Assembly: GCA_021107685.1 (NCBI GenBank)
Contig: JAIOSH010000319.1
Location: forward strand, 1-5,603
DNA length: 5,603 bases
Reading direction: 5' to 3'
Source of the DNA: Bacteroidales bacterium
GTDB lineage: Bacteria; Bacteroidota; Bacteroidia; Bacteroidales; SMBSF39
The first letter of the stretch is position 1, and the number at the start of each line of letters is the position of its first letter. Made by a program: the position numbers and the translations under genes. The notes under the pieces were generated by a model, which did not search any database, was not told the origin of the DNA, and saw only the letters and a program-made list of their open reading frames with translations. Positions 1 through 5,603 of this stretch are shown here, in pieces.

Positions 1-9
1 AAAGTAAAA

Positions 10-1881
10 TTATTCTACTATCATTTTCTTTGTTGCTGAATTTTCTCCTGCTTTAACAGTATAGAAATATATTCCGGAATTTATTTCGCTTGCGTCAATG
101 GTAAGATTATGTGAACCTGCATTTACCTTACCTGCTGATACTTCATATACTTTCTGCCCCATTAAATTATATACTTCCAAACTTAAATTAGCAGCATATT
201 CAAGAGTAACTTTAACAACTGAAGTATTATTGAATGGATTAGGGAAATTCTGTGAAACATTATCTTCTGTAAAGCTTATATCATTATCAATACCAACACC
301 AAATTTTTCAACAGAAACATAATTTATTGTGTTTTCTATGTAAGGATGGTCCTCATCTATTGCAAGACCCGGTTCAGGATCAAAATTATAGAATAGATGT
401 ATAAAATCACCGGAATTAGCTGCAATTGTAGGGAAAATACATTCATCAAAAATATGTATCAGATCAGTACAAAGATCTTGAAATTCTCCCCATGTTGCTC
501 CATTATCGAATGAAGTCCGAAACCAAACATGCTTGTAATTCATTGTACCATTCTCATAGGTTTCAGTAGTAGAGGCAAAAGCGACATATATCCTGTTAAG
601 CTCATCTATACTTATGTTTGTCATAGTTGAAATTCCAAGCTCACGATAAGATTGTAATTCATCAAGTAAATTTATTGTTCCGTTTCCATTTACATCCTGT
701 GTCCATCCTATTAGATTATAATCTTCAATAAGAACATCTATAGCATCAAGTGCGTCATGCTGATTAGGAGCGGTAAAAGGAGGCATTGTCTCGTTCCAGT
801 ATGCAACACCATCTGTCCAGGGCCAGTAAGAATATGAGTTCCCAACTTCAGTGTGTGCTACTCTACTTAATCCACAAACAACATGAGCCATACCATTTTG
901 ATCTAATGCAATAGCAGCCGAATTATCTGTACACCAGATAGTATCAGTAGTAATTGTACTATTCCAGTCAAATAAAGGATACGGATGCTCCCAGATAATT
1001 GTTTTTTCCCAGGTATCGCCTCCATCAGTTGATTTCATTAAGAACATATCATGCCATGCATCAGATACCAAAAAAGCAAGTGTATTGGCTCTTGGTTCTG
1101 CCCATGAAACTTCATCCGCTGATATTGCTGTATTATAATCACTTCCCATACCATCTAAGAGTATGTTTTCCGGATCCCATGTTGCACCGCCGTCAGTTGA
1201 CCTTGAATAAAGTGTTGCTCCATCCTGACCATTATATATAGAGCCTCCGTTAGCAACCGGAGCTGTAACAGATAAAAGCTGAATAATACTATTATCCGTG
1301 CCTGATGTTATCATTCTGGGCCATTCTATTTTTTCATGTCCTGCCGGACCTATTAATTGTGATTGTGTCCAGTTTCCTGTACCTTTATCAGGTCGTTTTG
1401 ATATTATTATTCCATCGGTATTTCCACTATGAGATATAACAATTTCACCATTTGCGCCCCATGGAGCATAAGAGGGCCATCCGGTTCTTTGTGTCTCTAT
1501 TCTTTCATCCGGAATATCATCCCAGCTATTGCCGTCAAAAAAATTATACCCTGTTCCTCTCTCAGGAAAAGATGGTGAAGTAAAGCCCATTGTCCATACA
1601 ACTCCTATTGTGCCATCTTCGTAATAATATATCCTGTTTTGTGTACATCCGTTTGTTTGCAAATCATAAAATGATTTACCTATTACATTCTCATCTAACA
1701 TTGATGATTCTTTGTAAAGCATTTTTATTGAATTTTCATTTGCAGATATATCATCAATTGCAGGACGAAATTCCCGAGTTACTGATAAATCTCTTAAGGA
1801 TTTTGTAATTAAAGCTCTTTGCTGTGAAAAGCAAAATAACGCAATGCTTAATGATAAGCTTAAAAGTACGATCTTTTTCAT
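10..1881 (-). CDS. Secreted Asp-box (BNR/sialidase-like) propeller protein with EF-hand loop and T9SS type A sorting domain
   Basis: This 623-residue protein is predicted to cross the inner membrane by Sec and the outer membrane by the type IX system, ending at the cell surface or outside. Residues 1-19 or 20 form a signal peptide (basic MKK, hydrophobic core, cleavage near CFS/QQ). The Cys at 17 does not fit a lipobox. Three Asp-boxes (SxDxGxTW) start at S228, S284 and S457, as in sialidase/BNR beta-propellers. A calcium-loop sequence, DVNGNGTINLLD, spans 396-407 and resembles an EF-hand or dockerin repeat. An aromatic-rich stretch (YSYWPWTDG) sits near 350-358. Residues 541-623 are a typical T9SS tail: NFPNPFN, then YNLMGQKVYE, then SGIYFYTVKAG and KKMIVE. 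I do not see a sialidase FRIP motif or an arginine triad, so enzymatic activity is not supported and the ligand is unknown. The ATG start is fixed by the signal peptide and the paralogue. It lies downstream of its paralogue (2108-3991) but has its own promoter match. Confidence 0.93.
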   Translation of the reverse strand: MKKIVLLSLSLSIALFCFSQQRALITKSLRDLSVTREFRPAIDDISANENSIKMLYKESSMLDENVIGKSFYDLQTNGCTQNRIYYYEDGTIGVVWTMGFTSPSFPERGTGYNFFDGNSWDDIPDERIETQRTGWPSYAPWGANGEIVISHSGNTDGIIISKRPDKGTGNWTQSQLIGPAGHEKIEWPRMITSGTDNSIIQLLSVTAPVANGGSIYNGQDGATLYSRSTDGGATWDPENILLDGMGSDYNTAISADEVSWAEPRANTLAFLVSDAWHDMFLMKSTDGGDTWEKTIIWEHPYPLFDWNSTITTDTIWCTDNSAAIALDQNGMAHVVCGLSRVAHTEVGNSYSYWPWTDGVAYWNETMPPFTAPNQHDALDAIDVLIEDYNLIGWTQDVNGNGTINLLDELQSYRELGISTMTNISIDELNRIYVAFASTTETYENGTMNYKHVWFRTSFDNGATWGEFQDLCTDLIHIFDECIFPTIAANSGDFIHLFYNFDPEPGLAIDEDHPYIENTINYVSVEKFGVGIDNDISFTEDNVSQNFPNPFNNTSVVKVTLEYAANLSLEVYNLMGQKVYEVSAGKVNAGSHNLTIDASEINSGIYFYTVKAGENSATKKMIVE

Positions 1882-1936
1882 GATTTAAAATTTTAAATTA
1901 GTAATTAAGTATAAATTTATTTTATTAATATTTGAA

Positions 1937-1966
1937 CAAAAGTATAAATTTTTAAATAAAAGTCAA
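1937..1966 (-). promoter_or_regulatory. Bacteroidetes-type promoter for the 10-1881 gene
   Basis: Read on the minus strand, TTG (1966-1964) is followed by 19 bases and then TACTTTTG (1944-1937). This matches the TTG-N19-TAnnTTTG pattern known for Bacteroidetes/Flavobacterium vegetative promoters exactly. Transcription would start near 1930-1933, giving a leader of about 50 A/T-rich bases before the ATG at 1881. No Shine-Dalgarno sequence is visible, as is usual in this phylum. Two direct repeats lie immediately upstream of the TTG element. Confidence 0.7.
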
Positions 1967-1968
1967 GT

Positions 1969-2007
1969 ATAAATCAGTTAACGGTTAAAATAAATCAGTT
2001 AACGGTT
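1969..2007. repeat. Pair of 18-base direct repeats, 21-base period, upstream of a promoter
   Basis: The 18-mer ATAAATCAGTTAACGGTT occurs without mismatch at 1969-1986 and 1990-2007, with 3 bases between copies. Each copy contains the palindrome GTTAAC. The pair ends 2 bases upstream of the TTG element of the minus-strand promoter, so relative to the start site the copies lie at about -36 to -54 and -57 to -75. A period of 21 bases puts both copies on the same face of the helix. This placement suggests an activator site, but the binding factor is not known. Confidence 0.75.
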
Positions 2008-2107
2008 GAACTGGAGATTAAAATTCATCTCTAAATAAAATTTTTTTAAGCCATTAATGAGTTCGGTCTAAAAATGTCAATTTCTGTCATTTTCGTTCAG
2101 GCACTAA

Positions 2108-3991
2108 TTACTTTACTATCATCTTTTTAGTTACTGATTTTTCTCCGGCTTTAACAGTATAAAAATATATTCCGGAATGTAATTCACTTGCATCAATTGT
2201 TAACGGATATGTTCCCGCATTAACATCACCTGCAGATACTTCATATACTTTCTGCCCCATTAAATTAAAAACTTCCATGCTTAAATCAGCAGCATATTCA
2301 AGAGTAACTTTAACAATCGAAGTATTATTGAATGGATTAGGGAAGTTTTGGGATACATTGTTTTGAGTAAGCTTATTTTCTTTAACACCAACATCGGGAA
2401 TAATTTCTTTTTTAAAAATCGAAGCATAATACATCCTGTTTTCCTGGTATGGATGGTCTTCATCAAGAGCAGTTCCGGGAGTATCATCTGCCTGGTACAA
2501 AAGATGTATATTTTCATCGGTATTACCAGCTAACACAGGGTAGAAACATTCATCAAAAATATGTATAAGGTCTGTATTAATATCTAAAAAATCTTCTGTC
2601 CAGGTGGTTCCATTATCTGCTGAACCTCTTGCCCAGATATGTTTATAATTTAATGTGCCATTACCATAGGTTTCAGTTGTTGAAGTGAAAATCACGAAAA
2701 TACAATTGTTATTATCAATTGTTATATTCGGTAATGTTGAAATACCAAGTTCACGATAAGATTGAAGCTCATCAAGTAGATCAATTGTTCCGTTTCCATT
2801 TACATCCTGTGTCCATCCTATTAAATTATAATCTTCAATAAGAACGTCAACAGCATCTAATGCATCATGTTGATTTGCATTTTCGAATGGAGGCATTGTC
2901 TCGTTCCAGTATGCTATACCATCAGTCCAGGGCCAGTAGCTGTAAGTATTTCCTACTTCAAAATGTGCCACCCTGGTTAAACCACAAACAACATGCACCA
3001 TACCATCAGCATCTATTGCAATATCTGCGGAATTATCCGGCGCCCACATAGTATCTGTTGTAATTGTTACATCCCAGTCGAAAAAAGGATAAGGATTTTC
3101 CCAAACCATAATTTTTTCCCAGGTATCACCATTATCAGTAGATTTCATTACAAACCAATCGTGCCATGTATCAGCTACTACAAAAGCAATAGTTTCACCA
3201 ACTGGCTCAGCCCATACATATTCATCTGCACTAATTGAATTATAATAATCTGAGCCTGTACCTTCTAAAATTGTATTTTCCGGATCCCAGGTTGTGCCTC
3301 CATCAGTTGACCTTGAATATAATAATGCAGGGTCCATTCCCATATAAGGTGTTCCGCCATTTGCGGTTGGCCACGTAATGCAAAGCAAATGCATTGTATT
3401 ATTATTATCGCCAGAGGTTATCATTCTTGGCCATGAAACTTTTTGATTAACAGGAGCATCAATTGTTGTTTCATTCCAAACACCTTGTCCTTTTTGTTCC
3501 CTGGTACACCCTATTAATTTGCCTACTGCAAAATCATGTGATACAACTACTTCGCCGTTCTCTCCAAAAGGAGCATAAGAGGGCCAGCCTGTTCTGAGAC
3601 TTTCAATTCTATTAGTTGGATCAGGTTGCCAGTTATTACCGTCAAAAAAATTATAGCCGGTTCCCCTCCCTGCAAATGATGGTGATGTAAAGCCCATTGT
3701 CCATACAGCTCCTATTGTGCCGTCTTCATAAAAAGATATCCTGTTTTGTAATAAAGAATTAGATTGTAAATCATAAACTGTTGTTCCTATCATGCTTTCG
3801 TCAAGAGCAGTAGCTTTTGAGTGAACAGTCGGATTAAATGTATTCTCAATATTTACAGGTTCATAATTCGCAGGATCAAATATGCGTTTTTCTGAATAAT
3901 CTCTTAAAGACTTTGAAATAATGGCTCTTTGCTGAGAAAAACCAAAAAGCCCAATGCTTAATGTTACAATTAGTAATAATAAATTTTTCAT
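2108..3991 (-). CDS. Secreted Asp-box (BNR/sialidase-like) propeller protein with EF-hand loop and T9SS type A sorting domain, paralogue 2
   Basis: This 627-residue protein is a collinear paralogue of the product of 10-1881, with the same predicted export by Sec and T9SS. I place the start at the ATG at 3991, which gives MKNLLLLIVTLSIGLFGFSQQ, a signal peptide aligning residue for residue with the paralogue. The frame stays open to a TTG at 4015, which would add eight unmatched residues. With this numbering, Asp-boxes start at S228, S284 and S457. The third is degenerate at the second position (SADNGTTW). The EF-hand loop DVNGNGTIDLLD is at 396-407, and the T9SS tail runs 545-627 (NFPNPFN, FNLMGQKVYE, SGIYFYTVKAG, KKMIVK). 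Divergence is concentrated at residues 31-70, 151-185 and 525-544. No catalytic sialidase motif is evident, so a binding or structural role is as likely as hydrolysis. It is divergent from the M23 gene at 4226. Confidence 0.93.
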   Translation of the reverse strand: MKNLLLLIVTLSIGLFGFSQQRAIISKSLRDYSEKRIFDPANYEPVNIENTFNPTVHSKATALDESMIGTTVYDLQSNSLLQNRISFYEDGTIGAVWTMGFTSPSFAGRGTGYNFFDGNNWQPDPTNRIESLRTGWPSYAPFGENGEVVVSHDFAVGKLIGCTREQKGQGVWNETTIDAPVNQKVSWPRMITSGDNNNTMHLLCITWPTANGGTPYMGMDPALLYSRSTDGGTTWDPENTILEGTGSDYYNSISADEYVWAEPVGETIAFVVADTWHDWFVMKSTDNGDTWEKIMVWENPYPFFDWDVTITTDTMWAPDNSADIAIDADGMVHVVCGLTRVAHFEVGNTYSYWPWTDGIAYWNETMPPFENANQHDALDAVDVLIEDYNLIGWTQDVNGNGTIDLLDELQSYRELGISTLPNITIDNNNCIFVIFTSTTETYGNGTLNYKHIWARGSADNGTTWTEDFLDINTDLIHIFDECFYPVLAGNTDENIHLLYQADDTPGTALDEDHPYQENRMYYASIFKKEIIPDVGVKENKLTQNNVSQNFPNPFNNTSIVKVTLEYAADLSMEVFNLMGQKVYEVSAGDVNAGTYPLTIDASELHSGIYFYTVKAGEKSVTKKMIVK

Positions 3992-4042
3992 AATTTTTGT
4001 TTTTAGATTTGACAATTAAATTTAATATCAGGATTAATAAAA

Positions 4043-4050
4043 CAAAATTA
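4043..4050 (-). promoter_or_regulatory. Possible -7 element for the 2108-3991 gene
   Basis: On the minus strand this reads TAATTTTG, matching the Bacteroidetes TAnnTTTG -7 element. It lies 51 bases before the ATG at 3991, close to the 55 bases seen for the better promoter of the paralogue. No TTG is found at the expected 19-base spacing, so this is weaker. Confidence 0.35.
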
Positions 4051-4167
4051 GTAAAAATTTTTTAATTATGATTTATAAAAGAAATATAATAATAAATTAA
4101 TTTTGCCCAAGGCTTTTTGGTTTATTGACTGACAATAAATAATGTTTGTCCGTAAAGTTACTCTCAA

Positions 4168-4195
4168 TGTCATTTCGACAGAAGAGAGAAATCTC
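4168..4195 (+). repeat. Solitary 28-base arm of the intergenic palindromic repeat
   Basis: The sequence begins TGTCATTTCGAC and ends GAGAAATCTC. It matches 25 of 28 bases of the left arm of the inverted repeat at 5495-5573, in the same orientation, with all three differences in the middle. No matching opposite arm follows it. It ends 30 bases before the ATG of the M23 gene and so may lie in its 5' leader. Confidence 0.8.
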
Positions 4196-4225
4196 TAATG
4201 TATTGGTTTGTAAATAAAAAATAAT

Positions 4226-5461
4226 ATGTACAAAAAAAGACTTATTGAAATTTTAATTCTAATAATAGCTGCAATAATTATTATACTTTTTGCAGATCAT
4301 TCCAAGCCAAAGATTAAAAAAACATATAAAGAAGCAGAGCTTGTACCTGTTAATGAACATAAAATTGAATACGGAATTATTGTTGATTCACTAATTATTT
4401 ATAAAAATAAGGTGAAACGCAATCAGTTTTTATCAGAAATACTACTAAAATACAAAGTTGATTATCCTACTATTGATCTATTGGCAAAAATGTCAAAACC
4501 TGTCTTTGATGTAAGAAGGATACGAACCGGAAATAATTATACTGTTTTATATTCAAATGATTCATTGCAAAAAGTGCAGTATTTTATTTATGAAAGATCA
4601 CCTACTTCTTATATAGTATATGATTTAAGAGATACTTTACAAATATTTTCAGGGGAAAAGGAGATAGATATAAAGATAAAAACCACTTCGGGCATAATAA
4701 ATTCTTCTCTTTGGAATGCAATAAAAAATAATAAAACAGATCCTAATCTGGCTAATGAATTATCTGAGATTTATGCATGGACAATAGATTTTTTTGGTAT
4801 TCAAAAAGGAGATAAATATAAAATTATTTATGAAGAACTTTTTGTTGATGAAAGAAGCATTGGAATAGGAAAGGTCTTGGCATCACGGTTTTATCACGCA
4901 GGAAATGGATTTTATGCATTTTATTTCGTACAGGATAGTATAGGAGATTATTTTGATGATGAAGCAAACAGTATGAGACGAACTTTTTTAAAAGCTCCTT
5001 TAAGGTTCAAACGTATTAGCTCACGATTTTCCAATAGCCGCTTACACCCGATTTTAAAAATAAGAAGACCTCATCATGGTGTTGATTATGCAGCAGCTTA
5101 CGGCACTCCTGTTCATTCGGTAGGCGATGGTATGGTTATTTATGCAAAACACAAAGGAGGAAATGGAAATTTGATAAAAATCAAACATAATGGAACATAT
5201 ACAACTGCTTACTTACATTTGTCAAGATATGCAAAAGGGATAAAACCCGGTGTTTATGTTAAACAGGGAGATATTATCGGTTATGTAGGAAGCACCGGTT
5301 TATCAACAGGACCTCATCTTGATTTTCGTTTTTATAGAAACGGTAAAGCTATTGACCCTTTAAAAGTTAAATCTCCTCCTGCAAAACCTGTGGATTCAGC
5401 TTACATTAAGGAATATAATCTATTAAAGGACGGGATGATGAAAGAACTTGAATCAATTTAA
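4226..5461 (+). CDS. Membrane-anchored M23 family peptidoglycan endopeptidase (MepM/Csd3-like)
   Basis: This 411-residue protein is a predicted cell-wall hydrolase that would cut peptide cross-links of peptidoglycan in the periplasm. Residues 1-6 are basic and 7-23 are a strongly hydrophobic segment without a clear cleavage site, so a signal anchor is likely. Residues about 40-145 resemble the N-terminal region of MepM-type proteins. Residues about 150-235 (GIINSSLWNAI, EIYAWTIDFFGIQKGDKYKI) resemble the Csd3/MepM second N-terminal domain, thought to regulate access to the active site. The M23 (LytM) domain covers about 257-383. It has HHGVDY (H283, D287 as HxxxD zinc ligands), H331 in AYLHLS, and PHLDF at 363-367, where H364 aligns with the catalytic His. 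The usual third ligand His is replaced by D366 (GAT at 5321-5323). The ATG at 4226 is preceded by an A-rich leader. The gene is flanked by palindromic repeat copies. The family is confident; activity is inferred. Confidence 0.93.
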   Translation: MYKKRLIEILILIIAAIIIILFADHSKPKIKKTYKEAELVPVNEHKIEYGIIVDSLIIYKNKVKRNQFLSEILLKYKVDYPTIDLLAKMSKPVFDVRRIRTGNNYTVLYSNDSLQKVQYFIYERSPTSYIVYDLRDTLQIFSGEKEIDIKIKTTSGIINSSLWNAIKNNKTDPNLANELSEIYAWTIDFFGIQKGDKYKIIYEELFVDERSIGIGKVLASRFYHAGNGFYAFYFVQDSIGDYFDDEANSMRRTFLKAPLRFKRISSRFSNSRLHPILKIRRPHHGVDYAAAYGTPVHSVGDGMVIYAKHKGGNGNLIKIKHNGTYTTAYLHLSRYAKGIKPGVYVKQGDIIGYVGSTGLSTGPHLDFRFYRNGKAIDPLKVKSPPAKPVDSAYIKEYNLLKDGMMKELESI

Positions 5462-5467
5462 GCTATA

Positions 5468-5601
5468 TAGTGCTTGCACGAAAACGTTGTTTCTTGTCAT
5501 TTCGACCAAAGGGAGAAATCTCCATCATTCTGTATATCTTGGCTTGAGATTTCTCCCTTTGGTCGAAATGACAGTTTTGAATGGTTTTAGTGCAAGTACT
5601 A
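5468..5601. repeat. Nested inverted repeat (intergenic palindromic element)
   Basis: The inner arms 5495-5522 and 5546-5573 are perfect reverse complements over 28 bases (TGTCATTTCGAC... to ...GAGAAATCTC) around a 23-base loop. The outer arms 5468-5485 (TAGTGCTTGCACGAAAAC) and 5584-5601 (GTTTTAGTGCAAGTACTA) match at 16 of 18 positions. The 9-10 bases between inner and outer arms do not pair. The unit starts 7 bases after the M23 stop codon and could form a very stable hairpin in RNA. It may therefore act as a transcription end or 3' protector for 4226-5461. There is no clean T-tract directly after the stem. It carries no ORF, and its arm recurs at 4168-4195, so it looks like a dispersed REP- or MITE-like element. 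Confidence 0.85.
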
Positions 5602-5603
5602 AG

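Larger units (their letters stand above)
1882..2107. other. Intergenic region between the two propeller paralogues
   Basis: This very A/T-rich spacer separates the stop of the upstream paralogue (2108) from the start of the downstream one (1881). It contains the promoter and the 18-base repeats listed separately. It also contains three copies of AAGTATAAAT on the plus strand (1907-1916, 1940-1949, 1965-1974). The half nearest 2108 shows no convincing hairpin with a T-tract, so no terminator for the upstream gene is called. No small ORF is supported. Confidence 0.7.
4016..4225. other. Divergent intergenic region between propeller paralogue 2 and the M23 peptidase
   Basis: This region must hold the promoters of both divergent genes. 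It contains the possible minus-strand -7 element at 4043-4050 and a solitary repeat arm at 4168-4195. The 30 bases before the ATG at 4226 are A-rich (TAAATAAAAAATAAT just before the start) with no Shine-Dalgarno sequence. I see no complete plus-strand promoter match. It does not share the 18-base repeats found upstream of the paralogue at 1881. Confidence 0.7.

Noticed and set aside
46..57. Lipoprotein signal in the 10-1881 product because of a Cys at residue 17
   Set aside because: The residues before the Cys (ALF) do not fit a lipobox, the paralogue has Gly at that site, and a T9SS tail already explains surface delivery.
98..322. Plus-strand open frame of 74 codons opposite the T9SS tail coding region
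   Set aside because: It lies entirely antisense to a well-supported gene, its translation resembles no family I know, and no start signal supports it. The other antisense and alternate-frame ORFs at 999-1241, 1590-1808, 2281-2517, 2348-2533, 2860-3051 and 2993-3238 were rejected for the same reasons.
10..1881. Calling the propeller proteins sialidases
   Set aside because: Asp-boxes occur in many non-sialidase propellers, and neither the FRIP motif nor the arginine triad of sialidases can be recognised.
2085..2100. TGTCATTTTCGTTCAG as another copy of the palindromic repeat arm
   Set aside because: Only the first eight bases (TGTCATTT) agree before the similarity breaks down, so it cannot be told from chance.
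4098..4105. TAATTTTG on the plus strand as a -7 element for the M23 gene
   Set aside because: It matches TAnnTTTG, but no TTG lies at a suitable upstream distance and it is about 120 bases from the ATG. In such A/T-rich sequence the match could be chance.
4106..4120. Hairpin CCCAAGGCTTTTTGG as a terminator or regulatory stem
   Set aside because: The stem is only about four base pairs, and neither flanking gene ends here (both start from this region), so a terminator makes no sense.

Overview
The window looks like a chromosomal piece of an AT-rich Bacteroidota (Bacteroidetes) genome. The evidence is two secreted proteins with type IX secretion (T9SS) C-terminal sorting domains, start codons preceded by A/T-rich leaders without a Shine-Dalgarno sequence, and one good match to the Bacteroidetes-type promoter (TTG, 19 bases, TAnnTTTG). 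Genus cannot be told from what is visible.

Layout. Two long tandem genes lie on the minus strand: 2108-3991 (upstream in transcription) and 10-1881 (downstream). They encode collinear paralogues, roughly 60-70% identical by eye. Each has a signal peptide, a sialidase/BNR-type body with three Asp-boxes, one EF-hand/dockerin-like calcium loop between Asp-boxes 2 and 3, and a T9SS type A tail. A 226-base gap between them (1882-2107) holds a clear promoter for the downstream gene and, just upstream of it, a pair of 18-base direct repeats exactly 21 bases apart. The upstream gene is more plausibly started at the ATG at 3991 than at the TTG at 4015.

Divergently, on the plus strand, 4226-5461 encodes a membrane-anchored M23 peptidoglycan endopeptidase of the MepM/Csd3 type, with Asp in place of the usual third zinc-ligand His. 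Short intergenic repeats flank it. A single 28-base arm lies 30 bases before its ATG, and a nested inverted repeat (perfect 28-base inner arms, imperfect 18-base outer arms) starts 7 bases after its stop and fills the end of the window.

Functional reading. The two minus-strand genes probably make surface-attached or released propeller proteins whose ligand is unknown. The M23 enzyme is a cell-wall remodelling housekeeping-type gene and is probably unrelated to them. No phage, CRISPR, tRNA, rRNA or insertion-sequence gene is visible. I see no convincing new multi-gene system. The most notable items are the duplicated propeller pair with its hyper-conserved EF-hand segment, the operator-like repeats, and the palindromic repeat family around the M23 gene.
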